From: Drosophila miranda
Lineage: Eukaryota; Arthropoda; Insecta; Diptera; Drosophilidae
DNA length: 64,000 nt
NCBI RefSeq assembly: GCF_003369915.1
Contig: NC_046676.1
Span: 14,118,001 to 14,182,000 of the forward strand
Reading direction: 5' to 3'
The notes beneath the pieces were generated by a model that worked only from the letters and a program-made list of their open reading frames with translations, did not search any database and was not told the origin of the DNA. The position numbers and the translations under genes are program-made. This document shows positions 13,253-24,845 of this stretch, one piece after another. Numbering within the stretch: position 1 is the stretch's first letter; each line of letters starts with the position of its first letter.

Positions 13253-14958
13253 ATGCGCTGCTACTACGAGGAGCTCGGGCTGCAACGAGACGCCAACGAT
13301 GGCGACATCAAAACAGCATATCGCAAATTAGCGCTTCGATGGCATCCCGACAAGAATCCAGAAAGTTTGGCTGAGGCCAAGGAGAAATTTCAACTAATCC
13401 AACAGGCTTATGAGGTGCTCTCGGACGCGCAGGAACGCTCCTGGTATGACAACCACCGTGAGCAGATTCTGCGGGGAAAGAATTCCGAGTACTCGGAGAA
13501 CTGCCTGGATGTGTTCCCATACTTCACCAGCTCCTGCTACAAAGGCTATGGCGATGATGCAAAGGGCTTCTACAAAGTCTATGCCGATGTGTTCGTCCAG
13601 ATTGCCTCCGAGGACATCGAGTTCATGGATAGCGATGACGAGTTGGGCTGCGCACCGGCTTTCGGCAATTCGGAGAGCAACTATGAGGAAGTGGTGGGCC
13701 CGTTCTATGCCTACTGGACTGCCTACACCACAAAAAAAACATACGAATGGCTGTGCCCGTACGATGTGAGGGAGATCAAGGAACGTTTCATTCTCCGCAA
13801 GGTAGAAAAAGAATTGAAAAAGATTGTTCAAGGTGCCCGCAAGGAGCGCAACGAAGAGGTAAAGAATCCCAACGTTTCTCGAGAAATTCCAGTTTTATAC
13901 AAGTTTTATCTGTTCAGATTCGTAATTTGGTTAGCTTTGTGCGCAAGCGGGATCGCCGCGTTGCGGCATATAGACGTGTACTGGAGGAGCGAGCCGAGGC
14001 CAATCGCCTGAAGCAGGAGGAGAAGCGACGTGAGCAGTTGCGAAAACGCAAAGAGGAGCTAGCCGCCGCCAAGGAGAACAAAGTCTTTAACGAGGGCTAC
14101 GAAGAGCAGCTAAGGCAACTGGAACAGGATTACGGCAGCGACTCAGACGACTACACGGATGAGGAAGATGAAGACGGCGACTACTCTGAGGCAGATAGCG
14201 ACGACAATTTGGATGCCGAGGAAACCGAGTATGAACTGGAATATGTGGACGACCTGTACTGTGTTGCCTGCAACAAATCATTCAAAAATGCCAAGGCGCG
14301 AGCCAATCACGAGGAGAGCAAAAAGCACCGAGACAATGTGGAACGTCTGCGCCAGAAGATGGAGGCCGAGGAGGAGGCCTTCAATGATGCCTCTCCCGAA
14401 GATAGTCTCAATGATGTCGAAGAGGCACTGGATGAAATACATCTAAGCGATAATCTGGGGGACACCCAAGTGGAGGAGGCGCTTAGTGAAGAAGAGTCCG
14501 CGGCGATCAAACGCAACAAGAAGAACAAAAAGTCAAAGAAAGCTGTGGCAAAGCAACAGCAGGAAGAGGACAGCGATGTCTCCGATGATCATATTCAGCT
14601 TAACCAACCCAAAAGCGAATCTGAAGACGACTGGAGCAAAGGAAAAAAGTCAACCAAGAAGAGCAAAAGCAAAAAGTCAGCGACCAACAAGGGAAAGTCT
14701 TCTGATCAAGTGTCCGATCCACCAAGGGAAGTCAAAGTTACACCAGCAATCGTAGTCAACAGTGAGGAGCGAGAAGATCCCGACGCCGATCCGACAAAGC
14801 CCCAGCACACTTGCGTCACCTGTCGCCTCGTATTTGACTCGAAGAACAAACTGTTTGCCCATCTGAAGAAGACAAACCACGGCGTCTACATCCCAAAGGC
14901 CCAGCCGGATGTTGTAGGCAAACCGCCAGGCAAAGCCAAGGGCAAGCGCAACAAATAA
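13253..14958 (+). CDS. CG2790: DNAJC21-like J-domain and C2H2 zinc-finger protein (548 aa)
   Basis: Two exons, 13253-13858 and 13918-14958, are joined by a 59-bp intron with phase 0. Residues 3-65 form a J domain with the HPD motif at 31-33, which stimulates Hsp70 ATPase. The centre has a highly charged helical region (EEKRREQLRKRKEEL) and acidic runs. Two U1-like C2H2 fingers follow: CVACNKSF..H near residues 317-340 and CVTCRLVF..H near 501-523. The C terminus is basic (KAKGKRNK). This order is that of human DNAJC21 and yeast Jjj1, cytosolic factors that work with Hsp70 to release the export factor Arx1 from pre-60S ribosomal subunits. Length is close to the 531-residue human protein. The poly(A) hexamer AATAAA overlaps the stop codon (14954-14959). 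The gene symbol is from memory of the 60E region. Confidence 0.93.
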
Positions 14959-15021
14959 AAGAAGTTGGGGAGCTTGGCACTCCGGCACATGTTTTACACT
15001 ATATTGTAGAAATGTTAGAGG

Positions 15022-15027
15022 TTTATT
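15022..15027 (-). promoter_or_regulatory. Poly(A) signal of the LHFPL-type gene
   Basis: AATAAA on the minus strand, about 90 nt after the stop codon at 15114. It lies within the expected 3' end of the convergent J-domain gene, whose stop is only 155 bp away from this gene's stop, so the two transcripts probably overlap tail to tail. Confidence 0.6.
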
Positions 15028-15113
15028 TATGCTAGAAAAGTTAAAGTAAATTCGAAAATGATGTTAAGTATTCCCGCTTAATGAAAGTTCTCAGTTTTCT
15101 GGGGCAGCTACAG

Positions 15114-15891
15114 CTATGGAATGCAGACCAGCTTGCTGCCCTCTTCGACGCGTCGACGAACGCGCGTGCGCATGTTGGAGGACTCCGCCTTTAAGCTGAT
15201 GCCAGCGGCAGCGAATGTGAGGAGTATGCCGATAACGCCGCAGTAAAATGAGATTCCTAGGGGGAATGGGTTAATTTTAGCTACGCATATGCGGAGTCTC
15301 CAATATAGTACCTATACTGCAGTCGGCTGGATAGAAAGGTTCTGCCTCCGGACCACACAGCCGCTGGACGCGAGTGGCCCGCCAGCCCAGGGGATGGAGG
15401 AAGAGGGCCAACATAACACTGATTCCTGGAATGAAAGCTTAAAAACTATCGTCTCGATATAGCTTCTGGAGCATGTCTTTACCTGACACCACCTGAGCGC
15501 AGGCGGTCATGTTGTGGATACTCTTGCCGAATGCCGACTGACGGCAGCAGGTGAGCAAAGTGAGTAGAACCGTGACCGAGAGCAGGGCGAATCCCAGTGA
15601 AATGAAGAACATGGCCGCCTTCCACTCGCTGGGATAGACGCTGCTGTCTGTGGCCAGTCCATCTAGGTCGAAACGTCCGCAGTGGTAGCCCACCTGGTGC
15701 ATCACCTTACAGCGGGTGTAGATGCCCACGGAGGACTGACGCTGGCTGGAAACGGAGGAGAGCTCATCCACGGGCTGGACGGGACCAATCAGCCACCTGG
15801 GCGTGACCAGTGCCGCCGCTATGAGCATGTCAGCAACCAGGGTGCAGAGGAACCAGACTAGACTGCCGCTTGTGATGATAACGTAACACAT
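15114..15891 (-). CDS. CG3770: LHFPL-family tetraspan membrane protein (221 aa)
   Basis: Three exons: 15483-15891, 15312-15425 and 15114-15256; both introns are phase 1 and the frame closes. The protein begins MCYVIITSGSLVWFLCTLVA, a first membrane helix followed by the PRWLIGP segment typical of LHFPL proteins (TPRWL after helix 1). A cysteine-containing extracellular loop (YTRCKVMHQVGYHCGRF) follows. Three more hydrophobic segments lie at about 93-117, at the end of exon 1 into exon 2, and in exon 3 (FYCGVIGILLTFAAAGISL). The end, EGSKLVCIP, matches the family's short conserved cytoplasmic tail. LHFPL proteins sit in the plasma membrane and some partner with ion channels (TMHS/LHFPL5 in hair cells, LHFPL4 with GABA-A receptors); the role of this fly member is not evident from sequence. 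Symbol from memory. Confidence 0.85.
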
Positions 15892-17095
15892 TTTGGATGA
15901 TTCGATTTCGCAGAGTTCAGAGATTGTCCGGTGGCGATGTCAGAACGCGTCAGCACTTGCCGGATACATAATAGACTCTAAGCATTAGCTTTGCGCGAGC
16001 ACGCACTTCCACAACGGGCACATCCCACAGGCCCACACCCACACCCACCACCACCGCTGCCGCTGTGCCACCACCAGCAGCGCCGGGGCCAGAACTTCCT
16101 CCCAGCTGACCGCCCGAAATGGTATTGTTTATTTTATGCTTTCGCCCGTTGTCTGTTTTATGTTATTCACCCCATACACACAGGCACACAAACTCACACG
16201 CAAGCACTAAGAGAATGAAGGAGGGGGCGAGTGGGAAAGAGCGAGAATCAAGCATTCAATTTATAACTGCAATTAAAGCGGTTCGTTCGTCGTTGGATGA
16301 AGAAGAAAAGTCACAAAAAATAGAGAAGTCTGATGCGTTTGCGCTTTTATTGTTCACCAATCCGCCACTGGCGATACGAATCCGAGTTCGCACTCTGATC
16401 ACCGATTGCCTTCGATTTTGCAACTTTGTGCCACACTTTGAACTTCCGTTCACGCAGGCGTCGCCGTCTCTGTTGAGCCGCTAACTTTGTCTTTATCGTT
16501 GCCGTTGCCCGATCGGGACTGGGAGGCCAACACTGCTCTCAGACCCCAAAAGACTGAATGAATGGGGCGCATTCAAACCAGCTGCAGCTACAGTTGGAGT
16601 TGGAGTCGATGTCGGAGCCGGGGTCCCTAATTCCAGGGCATGCGGTGGGGGTGGGGGTGAGAGCGGAGACGCCACTGAGCCAGCCAGAGTGTGGAATCCA
16701 GACATTCCAGAATTGCGCTCTCATTGGGTCTCCCTCTCTATCTCTAGCGCTCGCTGGGTGTGCATACATGTCGGAGTTGGATCTGTCTCTCTCGTTCTCT
16801 CCGCGCCACCACTCTCCGTGCTCCCAGCAGCAGCTGCTGCGATGAGTAATGCGGTGCTAGCGTCTGTTGGCTTCGTTTGCATGCAAATGCTTTTGTTGTA
16901 ATTCAGATTGAGAGGCTCTCCGGCCGAGCGGTTATCAGTTGTCCATTGCATCATTGACGTAATGTGTACATATGGCGATCGTGACCGCCTCAATAACGGG
17001 ACTAATAGATTCCGTACACAAATTGCGCCGCCTACGGAAATCACTTTCACTCTCATTACCCGCGCCATGGAGGAGATCATTTGCAATTGTCAAAG
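15892..17095. other. Intergenic region between two divergent genes
   Basis: This 1.2 kb lies between the minus-strand LHFPL gene and the plus-strand EGF-like gene. It must contain both promoters. It holds a CA-rich run near 16170-16205 and a GGGTGGGGG stretch near 16645. I see no coding exon and no perfect core-promoter motif. Confidence 0.4.
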
Positions 17096-17821
17096 ATGCT
17101 CGGCCGGACGGTCTTCCTTCAACTGGTGCTCCAGCACGTCTTGGTCCAAGGATACTACTACTTCGATTATGGCTATTGGGAGATTAATGAGCCGCCGCCA
17201 CTGTGCTCCGACTACGAGATGCTGATCGTGAACACCAGGCAGTGTGTGCGACGCTGCAACATTGTCTGCCTGGGTGGTGTGTGTTTTGAGGATGGCGACT
17301 GCCCTTGTGCCGATCAGTATCTGGGGGCCAATCCGGACGGACTGGTCTGCGCTGCCAAGTGTCTGCCCGGCTGTCGGGAGGCTGGTGGGTACTGTGCCGC
17401 CCCGGATCTATGTGTGTGCCGGAAGGACAGGCACTACTACTTTGATGCACTTTCGCGTCGTTGTCGCCACAGGGGTGCACGCCTTCTGGACCCCTGCCAC
17501 GGGTGAGTTGAATTCCTGCCGGATAAATGTGATCTCTAATTGTTTCCTCTGCAGGCGATGCACCCACGGCCGTTGTTCCTACGATGGATCATGCATTTGT
17601 GCCCAGGGCTATGAGCTCCGCACCACCCTGCTACACGGGCAGCAGTGCACGCCCATCTGCCAGCAGTAAGTTATTGATCCTTATCTTCGTTCCAGTCTCA
17701 TCTGTGAATCCTCTGCAGCGACTGTGGACCCCATGCATACTGTTTCTCTCCCAACATGTGCGCCTGCCGTCACAAGCACCACCATTATGCCCATAATGGC
17801 ATTTGCACCAAAGACTATTAA
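17096..17821 (+). CDS. Small secreted EGF-like cysteine-rich protein (206 aa)
   Basis: Three exons, 17096-17502, 17555-17665 and 17719-17821, close in frame to 206 residues. The ATG at 17096 starts a short hydrophobic leader (MLGRTVFLQLVLQHVLVQG) that looks like a signal peptide, followed by a Tyr-rich stretch. After that come about four EGF-like or Nimrod-like units with the spacing C-x3-C, CxxGxC, CxC (for example CNIVCLGGVC, CLPGCREAGGYC, CHGRCTHGRC, CGPHAYC). No membrane helix follows, so it is probably secreted. Introns fall between EGF units. It resembles the short EGF-repeat proteins of insects near the Nimrod family, but the CCxGY Nimrod signature is not present. Function cannot be read from sequence. 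Confidence 0.82.
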
Positions 17822-17950
17822 CATTGGGGACAGAGAGCTTCAGTCGTCTGGGTCTGTTTTAGGTCCCACACTGCTGCTGACGTCATTCGTTCGAATTTTT
17901 CTCAATTTACCATTGCAGATTCTATAATTAAATTATTTGTATTTCGTTTA

Positions 17951-17956
17951 AATAAA
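17951..17956 (+). promoter_or_regulatory. Poly(A) signal of the EGF-like gene
   Basis: AATAAA, 130 nt after the stop codon at 17821 in an AT-rich tail. Confidence 0.65.
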
Positions 17957-18853
17957 CATCTGTTGAATGCTTTTCGAGGGACTCTTCGAACTGATATGCT
18001 GTATGCCTCACGACCATGATTGTAGGGCATCCAAATGTTGAGCACACACAAGATTGAGAGCGGTAGAGAGAAAGATAGAGAGCGTATTCAACAGAAAATT
18101 ATATGGCGAATTTGTTATTGTACCTGGCACATAGAAGGAAGGCCCGTCCGTCGCCTTAAAATTTGAATTAATGATATCTTTAATCGACCACTGATCGACA
18201 GAAGAAACAAGAGCAAAGCTGAGAAAATTAAAACATGCGTACGTGCGCTCCAGAGGCGTAGCTGTGGAAATAATATTCGTTGCGCTTTAATAAAGGGGGA
18301 CAGACTTCCATGGAAGCCCCTACGCTTGGGCAGAGTGAAAGGGATAGCTACACATGTATGTACCTTTTTGCCTGTAGGCGTTTGTCTTGTTTATCCGATA
18401 AGACCCAATCCAATTTATAAAACACACAAAAAAGTGAAATGTGTATTAAAATAGGACTAGTTTTGAACTAAATCACAGGGTATTTGTTAGATAAAGACTA
18501 AAGCTAAGAATTGACATCAGCAGCGACGTCGACGGCGGCGTTGGCGTTTTTAAAGGCGCGCGTGTGGCGTGTTTTCATATTTCTTGTTGTTTGAAGGGGA
18601 CCGACCGGGCCCCAACGTCGACGACAGCAGCAACACAAAAAGCGGCAGCACCACTCGTGTTCCGTTTGTTCTCCGTCGCGTTTTAGTTGGAGTTTTGCTT
18701 TCCAACGGCGCGGTCCAATTTTGTAGCTGGAGCTATTTCCCCATATCCTGAGGAGCGTATATTTTTTGTCTCTCTTGCCAACTGCAGCAATTTGCAATTT
18801 TAATTAACTTAAGGCAGCCTACTGAAAAAGAAGAAACGCCATAAAAGCAAAAA

Positions 18854-20344
18854 ATGGGCCAAGTCAAGGTACGTAAAAGAGAGAGCGCTGCACACACAAA
18901 CACACACAAAATTCACATGCTTCACATGTATGCGTATCCTGTTATCCTGTGGCAAGTTGGCAGCCCCAAAAGGATAAAAGCGTGGGAAAACTTCAATTCA
19001 AGATGAAATTGTAATTCAATTCGTGAATAGTGATATTTTTGATGTTATCTGGGAATTTTATCGCCTTATATGTTAATATACGTATGGGTGTATGTGTGCG
19101 TTTGTTCTGAGAGTTATGTAAGCAGATGCCTCAATGCAACGGTTCATTTAGTAATGACATTGATTGAAGTCCGGATAATAGGTTGTCTAGCGATAGCGTG
19201 TGGTTTCCATTTACAGAAATGATTAAACGATTTAAGCAATTATTTATGCACTTAATCACTCGCACATATGTACATATACTATATACATATATACATATGT
19301 ACATACATTCATATGTATGTTCTTTTTTGATGGTGGCGTAGCTGCTGCGCAGTTTTAGAGGAACGAACGCACGTCGGCCACCGAAAAAGCGCCTATTAGC
19401 CATAATAACAGAATGGGAAATAACAAACACAAAAAAAAGTGTGAATGCACCAAACCGGTTTAAGTAATCATCCCCGCACGGTCTCTTCTCCGGGCAGCAG
19501 AACAACGCGGCAAAAATTTTATAAATAAATACGACCGAATATAACTGAGGAGACCGAGACGCAGACGTGTGGCTCGTGTGTCGCGCGTTATCAGCAAGTT
19601 AGTAGGGGGCCTTTCATGAGTGGAAAATACTCAGATCAGTGATAAGCCAGACAAAGTGTTCGATATTAATAAAGTAGAATATAGTCCCGGATAGGTACCA
19701 CACCTGTATACACGCTGAATATCGGATCATTAACCTAACCTTACTTCTGCTCTGTCTATCTCTTCCGCCGTCGCCACACCCACACAGAAAGCATCAACTG
19801 CTCTGAGCAAACTTTTTGTCTACGGAGCTCTGAAGTACGGTCAGCCGAGCAACTCGATCCTCGCCAGTTCTAGCAACGGATTTGCCAAGTTCTGGTGCAA
19901 GGCCACCACCACAGAGAAGCTGCCGCTGGTCATTGCCACGCGCTACAACATTCCCTTCCTCCTCAATAAGCCCGGCATCGGCTATTATGTAACCGGTGAG
20001 ATCTACGAGGTGGACGACCGTATGCTCAACTCCCTGGACAACCTGGAGGACTGCGAAGATGTCTACACGCGTGAGAAGCAAGACATGAACATCGGCGTGG
20101 GGGAGGGGTGAGCATTGACGTCATTCCTCTGATCGACAAATGTATTTACGTACAAGAATTTTTTTATCTTTGCAGCACCATCCCGTGTTGGGTCTATCTG
20201 CTGCAAAAGTATCCAGAGAAGCTGCTTTCTCTTCAGTACTTGTCCAGCTACGAGAACAGCTCCACCCACCCATACATCATGCGCCATCGCCGCACCCACA
20301 AGCATCCGGCTCAGGACGATCTCAGCTATGAGGCCCAAAACTAA
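18854..20344 (+). CDS. Tina-1: Tina-1, GGACT-like gamma-glutamylamine cyclotransferase fold protein (167 aa)
   Basis: Exons 18854-18868 (only 15 coding bases, MGQVK), 19788-20107 and 20176-20344 close in frame to 167 residues. The core carries the family's substrate-loop signature (FVYGALKYGQPSNS), the GEIYEVDD strand and the Glu of LDNLED (residue 92), which aligns with the catalytic Glu of human GGACT. GGACT enzymes release free lysine and 5-oxoproline from gamma-glutamyl-lysine left by transglutaminase cross-links, in the cytosol. The neighbour at 20879 is a tandem paralogue with an intron at the same place (after the codon for Glu-Gly, phase 2) and the same end (DDLSY). The long first intron (919 bp) probably holds regulatory sequence. 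Confidence 0.92.
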
Positions 20345-20597
20345 ACGGTTCTCCTCTTGGATTTGCTCTGGGAAGCCTGGCCAATTTATTATATAATGTT
20401 ACCGGTAGTTGCATTTGTAGTCCGTACAACATTGATTTCCCCTGGGGATGCAGACATAACAGATTGATATACACAAACATACATATACTATGGGAAATTG
20501 ATATATACAATGATATATACACTGTACGCATTAAATTAATTAGATTTTAGCAACCGTAGTTTATAATAATATATTATATTTTCGACAAACAATAGCA

Positions 20598-20603
20598 AAT
20601 AAA
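20598..20603 (+). promoter_or_regulatory. Poly(A) signal of Tina-1
   Basis: AATAAA, 254 nt after the stop codon and 276 nt before the ATG of the paralogue. Confidence 0.65.
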
Positions 20604-20878
20604 ACTGAAGCAATTCAAAGTAAATTTAATGACTGATGTTATATAAACATATACAATATAGACATGATATGGGTCAACACAGTAATTTTCCACTTGCCAC
20701 CCATTCGATTACGCCGATTTCTCCCAGTGCACGGCAACAAGTCGCGGGGTGAATGGCAAACGAATGCCAACAAGAAGAAGAGCGAACGGGTTGCGGCGAC
20801 TTGACAAACTTTTGGGGCGAAATATATGAACAAGATAACCCGCGCAACTGATAAGCACAGCGGATAGGCGCACTTGTA

Positions 20879-21408
20879 ATGCTAAGAATGTCCGCGAGAG
20901 TCTTTGTCTATGGCACGCTAAAGACCGGTGAGCCGAACCATCACTGGCTAACCAAAAAGGAGAACGGCCAGGCGCAATTTCTGGGGCGTGGGACAACGGC
21001 AGTGAAGTTTCCACTGGTTGTCGGTACCCGGTACAACATTCCATTCCTTTTGGACAGGCCCGGCGATGGCCACAACATACACGGCGAGATCTATGAGGTG
21101 GACGAGGCCATGTTCTCAAAGTTGGACCAGCTGGAGGACTACCCAAACTACTACGATCGTGAGGAACAGACCATACGGACGGAGACAGAGGGGTAAGCAT
21201 CTGGTCACACGAATGTTTCATTGACATCATTCTTGTCTGTGTTTGTTGCAGAAATTTGCAGTGCTGGCTATACCTAATACGGAACTTTCCGGTGAAGATG
21301 CTGGCCAAGCCGCAACTGAGTGCGTACCATAATACACCCGAGCAGCCGTACAGTGAGAAGTCAGTGCGGGATCCCGCCATTTCGGCCAAAGACGACCTAT
21401 CTTACTGA
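20879..21408 (+). CDS. CG2811: GGACT-like paralogue of Tina-1 (156 aa)
   Basis: Exons 20879-21192 and 21252-21408. The signatures FVYGTLKTGEPNHHWL, GEIYEVDE and LDQLED (Glu-86) are those of gamma-glutamylamine cyclotransferase, and closer to the vertebrate YGTL..G motif than Tina-1 is. Two in-frame ATGs (codons 1 and 4) are possible starts; the second begins directly at the fold. I place the stop at the TGA of 21406-21408 because the resulting tail, AKDDLSY, aligns without gaps with AQDDLSY of Tina-1. A donor at 21360 (AA/GTCAGT) and acceptor ending at 21425 (CTTGCAG) allow a second form ending at 21468 with an acidic tail (RPEDLVDDD). The two genes arose by tandem duplication. Confidence 0.9.
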
Positions 21409-21797
21409 TGTGCACTCTCTTGCAGCTATGCGGACAGCCGTCCGGAAGATCTTGTCGATGATGATTAACACAAAACGAGACCCGCGAGGTTATACAAAAG
21501 TAACGTTTATAAACGGATTTCAACGCATGGCTATTATTCATATTCTATTACATTGACTCCATACTTCAAAAATGCAAAACGAAATGAACAATAGTGTATG
21601 TGGTATAGGGATAGGAGTAGCAGTAGCAGGAGGTGGCAAAGATGAATCAAAAAGCCTAGAAAAAGTTGACATATGCGTGCGTACACTACAAACTTGTAAA
21701 TGACTTGCTGCCGATTGCAGCGGCGAGCTCAGCAGTGGACACACAGTGGTAGAAAACGGTTTCTTGGGGTAGCAGCAGCGTCGACTGGAGCTGGCAC

Positions 21798-22938
21798 CTA
21801 GCTATCCGCTTCATCGTCCAGCGACTGGAATCGATTGGTAGCCGCCACGGGTGCGGATGTCGGCTCCTGGACACGCTGAAAGCGTCCGCCGTGACGGACT
21901 TCTTCGAAGGCGGGTTCGTTTTTCTTCTTTCGCTGTTCCTCCGGGCGCGCTGCACTGAGCGTCGGGAAGAACTCCGTATTGGTGATGTCCGGAGCAGTGC
22001 GTCGTGCACGCGATCCGCCGCCAATACCACTTCCAAGTCCACTGATTTGCTGCATATTTGAATTGCAAAAGTAAAAGGTACAATGTCATATTGATTAATG
22101 ATCAATGGGTTAGGATATCGCTACTTACGCTGTAACGTAACGCGGGTGAAACATAGGGCTTTGAGGATGACTTTTCAACCTCCACCGGCACTGGGATTTG
22201 CGTAACCTCCTCGGCTGGTATAAGTTTCTTCCACGGTTTCTTCCCGCCGCCGCCGCCACCGCCCTTTCCGCCCTGCACGTTTTCATAACCATTGCTATCA
22301 TCATCTTCGTCTTCTTCGTAGTTGCCAGCGTCGTTTGCGGCTGCAACTCGTGTGGCACGAGCCTCCTCGGACTCCCTGGCAGAGCTGTGACATGGAGAAT
22401 AGGGGTTAGCATGCAATTTTGACTGATTCAGCACTGTTCAAGCAGGGGAGAAGTTGTTCACTGGTTGGAATCACGCGACTGCAGCTTGCAAAGATTGCCA
22501 TTGTCCACTTAATCGGACGAATACGCATACATGCACAAGCAGAACAGAAACTCACTTTGCGCTCAGCTGGCCAATCTTCAGCCCGCTGTAATCCTTGCGC
22601 TGCTCAGGCTCGATCTCATTCCATTCCTCTTCGACGGGCTGCACACGAAAACAAACGACAGCAATTGTAATGTAATTAACTCTTTTCATGAATGATTTCA
22701 CCAGGCTTACCGCTACGGACTCTGGCACCTTGGTGTCGGTCTCGTTTTCGCCTACTACTGCCACGCCGCCATCGACTACTGCAGCTGCTGCTACTGGTTC
22801 GGGTTTTTTTGGCTTGACCACTTCCCGTTTCGTGTTGTCCTCCAAGTTCTTGACCAATTCGTCGGCGGTCACAAACTTGGTCTTGTTCTTGGACTTCTTC
22901 TTATCCTTTTTCGCAAAAAAATCATCGAGTTCGGCCAT
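21798..22938 (-). CDS. CG3760: CDV3 homologue (272 aa)
   Basis: Exons 22711-22938, 22556-22638, 22129-22384 and 21798-22049 close in frame to 272 residues. The start is the ATG at 22938 (MAELDDFFAKKDKKK), the typical CDV3 N terminus with a Lys-rich block. The tryptophan motif (EEEWNEIEP, then YSGLKIGQL), the basic Gly-rich hinge ending in KPWKK, the YVSPALR segment and TEFFPTLSAA at the end are all family features. CDV3 proteins are cytoplasmic, highly charged and of poorly known function; the human one was found as a carnitine-deficiency-linked, growth-related transcript. The gene is convergent with CG2811, with 330-390 bp between stops. Confidence 0.92.
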
Positions 22939-23036
22939 GTTTTGCAATTAAAATTTGGAACAAAAATTTAGCACGTTGAGTTGGGGACAGTGTGGCTGCG
23001 GATTTAATTTACTGTCTGACTCTCACAAATACCGCG

Positions 23037-23048
23037 AAATATACCGAC
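23037..23048 (-). promoter_or_regulatory. Core-promoter Motif 6 of the CDV3-like gene
   Basis: On the minus strand this reads GTCGGTATATTT, a perfect match to KTYRGTATWTTT, 99 bp before the ATG. A second near-match (ATCGGTATATTT) lies about 20 bp upstream at 23057-23068. A weak Motif-1-like site (CAGCCACACTG) is near 22990. This is a TATA-less housekeeping-type promoter. Confidence 0.72.
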
Positions 23049-23477
23049 TCATTTTTGAAATATACCGATGAAATAAAGAGCTTAGCCCACTTGACCCCCC
23101 CCTAAATTTAAATAGGAAAAAAACTTGAGCTAGCGGAAAATGAAACTGTATGTACATTATTTTTGTAAATCCATCCTATCCTTCCTCTTTATTTATAAAA
23201 ACACCACGATACCTTTCACTTGAGCTGCGCTAAAATTGTTTAAGTTTCATGATATTCGTTAAATGTATTTTAATGCCCACTGGTCAGCAATGGGTTAATC
23301 CGTCTCTGTCCGTGGTCAGAAATGATATAGTCCTCGATTTTTATACTCGGTTAGATATTACTAGCTAGGTCTCTCAGCACTGAAAATAAAATTGTATCCC
23401 ATACATGAATCATGACCAACTAGTTCTGAGTACTCCTTATTACACATTTGCTAAAATCAACAATATATTATGAAGTA

Positions 23478-24845
23478 TGTTACGAACCTTTGTTTTCTTC
23501 GGGGCAAGGCCGGCTAGCCAGTCATCCCAGCGCTGGGTACTTCCCAAGCCCTCCGGTCGCACAATATACCAACTAATTGGACATCTCGAACAAATTGAAA
23601 CAACAAAAGTAACCGACAAAAAAAAATGCAAACGGACTCTACTCGACAAACAACATTACAGTAACTTCCTTCAACACAGACGTGGACCAGGTCGAGGTGT
23701 CGATGTTTTTACCCCTGACGTACCCTCCCTACCTGAGATCTGAATAACAGCGTTTTGGATCTCACTGCCATGTGCAGCAGCCTTACCCTCTCGTTGCTGT
23801 GGCTCCTCTTCCCCCCATATGAAACGCTTAGCAATTCATTTTCTTCGTTATAATTTTCACTTCAATTTCCTACTTTTACACCGTATCATCGCTACACTAA
23901 GACTGCCTATTCATACCCCCCTCATCTTATCACTACGGGCGGTTAATAAATAAATAGATAAATAGAAATAATTAATATAATAAATATAAATAAGTTACAT
24001 ATAGATATAATATGGACGGACTTAAATTAGGGGATTAACATATACATATAAATGGAGACGTCTAACAAAAATAAATGATGGGTGTAAATATGTTGATTGA
24101 TGATTTTTTTTCTCTCCCTAAATGGGCGAGGGACCCGCACTATGTGGCCAGGATTGTGTATTCGAGTCCAGCAAAAAGCAAGCCAGGATGGCGGAGCTGT
24201 GACCTATTCCCTACGGATTGGCCAACAAAAAAAAATTATTTTGGGGTTTCTTTACACCCCCCTTTGGAGCGGACTCACTCTTATGCTTCTTGGGTCTCTT
24301 TCCCGTCCCGCTAGTCCTGGTTCCTGGTCTCTCACTGATCTGGATCCCCTGGAATCACAGATTTATTTATCTTTTTTTTCAGGGTGATGGCCACTACTCC
24401 ATCCTCATCCCACTCACTTTTTCTTTCAGAACAAAAAAAATCACTAGATCACTATGTCCGGCGCGCATGCTCCTCCGTTGCGGGAATTTCTTTCTCTGAA
24501 CCCCCTCTTGGCTTAGCTGCTCTGTTTAATGCTCCCGGGCCGCTGATCCCCATCCTATCGCCCTTGAACTAGGTTCAAGGGCATGGCCTGATTCGGGCTG
24601 CTGGCGGCTCTCTTTTCTTTGGGGTATGGGTGAGTTGGCTTCGGGACTCCGTTATGGGATGAGATCGGATATCTTCTCTCATAACGGCTCCGGAGAGCGC
24701 GCGGAGCTCTCACTCTCCAGGACCAGGTGGCGCCACTCTTCGCTAACCTTTTCCCCTTAAATTTTGGCCTTGCCACTCTGTTCAAACTTCTTTCCTCCTC
24801 ACCGCTTCTATGGGGTATCACTTATCGATATCTTCGCATGCAACA
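23478..24845. mobile_element. Solo LTR of a retrotransposon (1368 bp), flanked by 4-bp target-site duplication
   Basis: The block starts TGTTACGAAC and ends GCAACA, giving the TG..CA ends and a TGTT/AACA inverted terminal pair expected of an LTR. The four bases before it (AGTA, 23474-23477) are repeated directly after it (AGTA, 24846-24849). Composition differs from the flanks: it is richer in C and T with runs of pyrimidines. No gag or pol reading frame lies inside or beside it, so this is an LTR left after recombination between two LTRs. The family is not identified; a 4-bp duplication fits Ty3/gypsy (for example Osvaldo-like) or BEL elements. It separates the CDV3-like promoter from the reductase gene's upstream region. 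Confidence 0.75.

Noticed and set aside
13747-13917. Extension of the second J-domain-gene exon into an upstream start
   Set aside because: The frame before 13918 overlaps the first exon in another frame and the intron; the spliced form gives the conserved family sequence.
24706-24760. TGGCGCC as a retroviral primer-binding site
   Set aside because: It lies inside the LTR, not after it, and the following bases do not match a fly tRNA 3' end.
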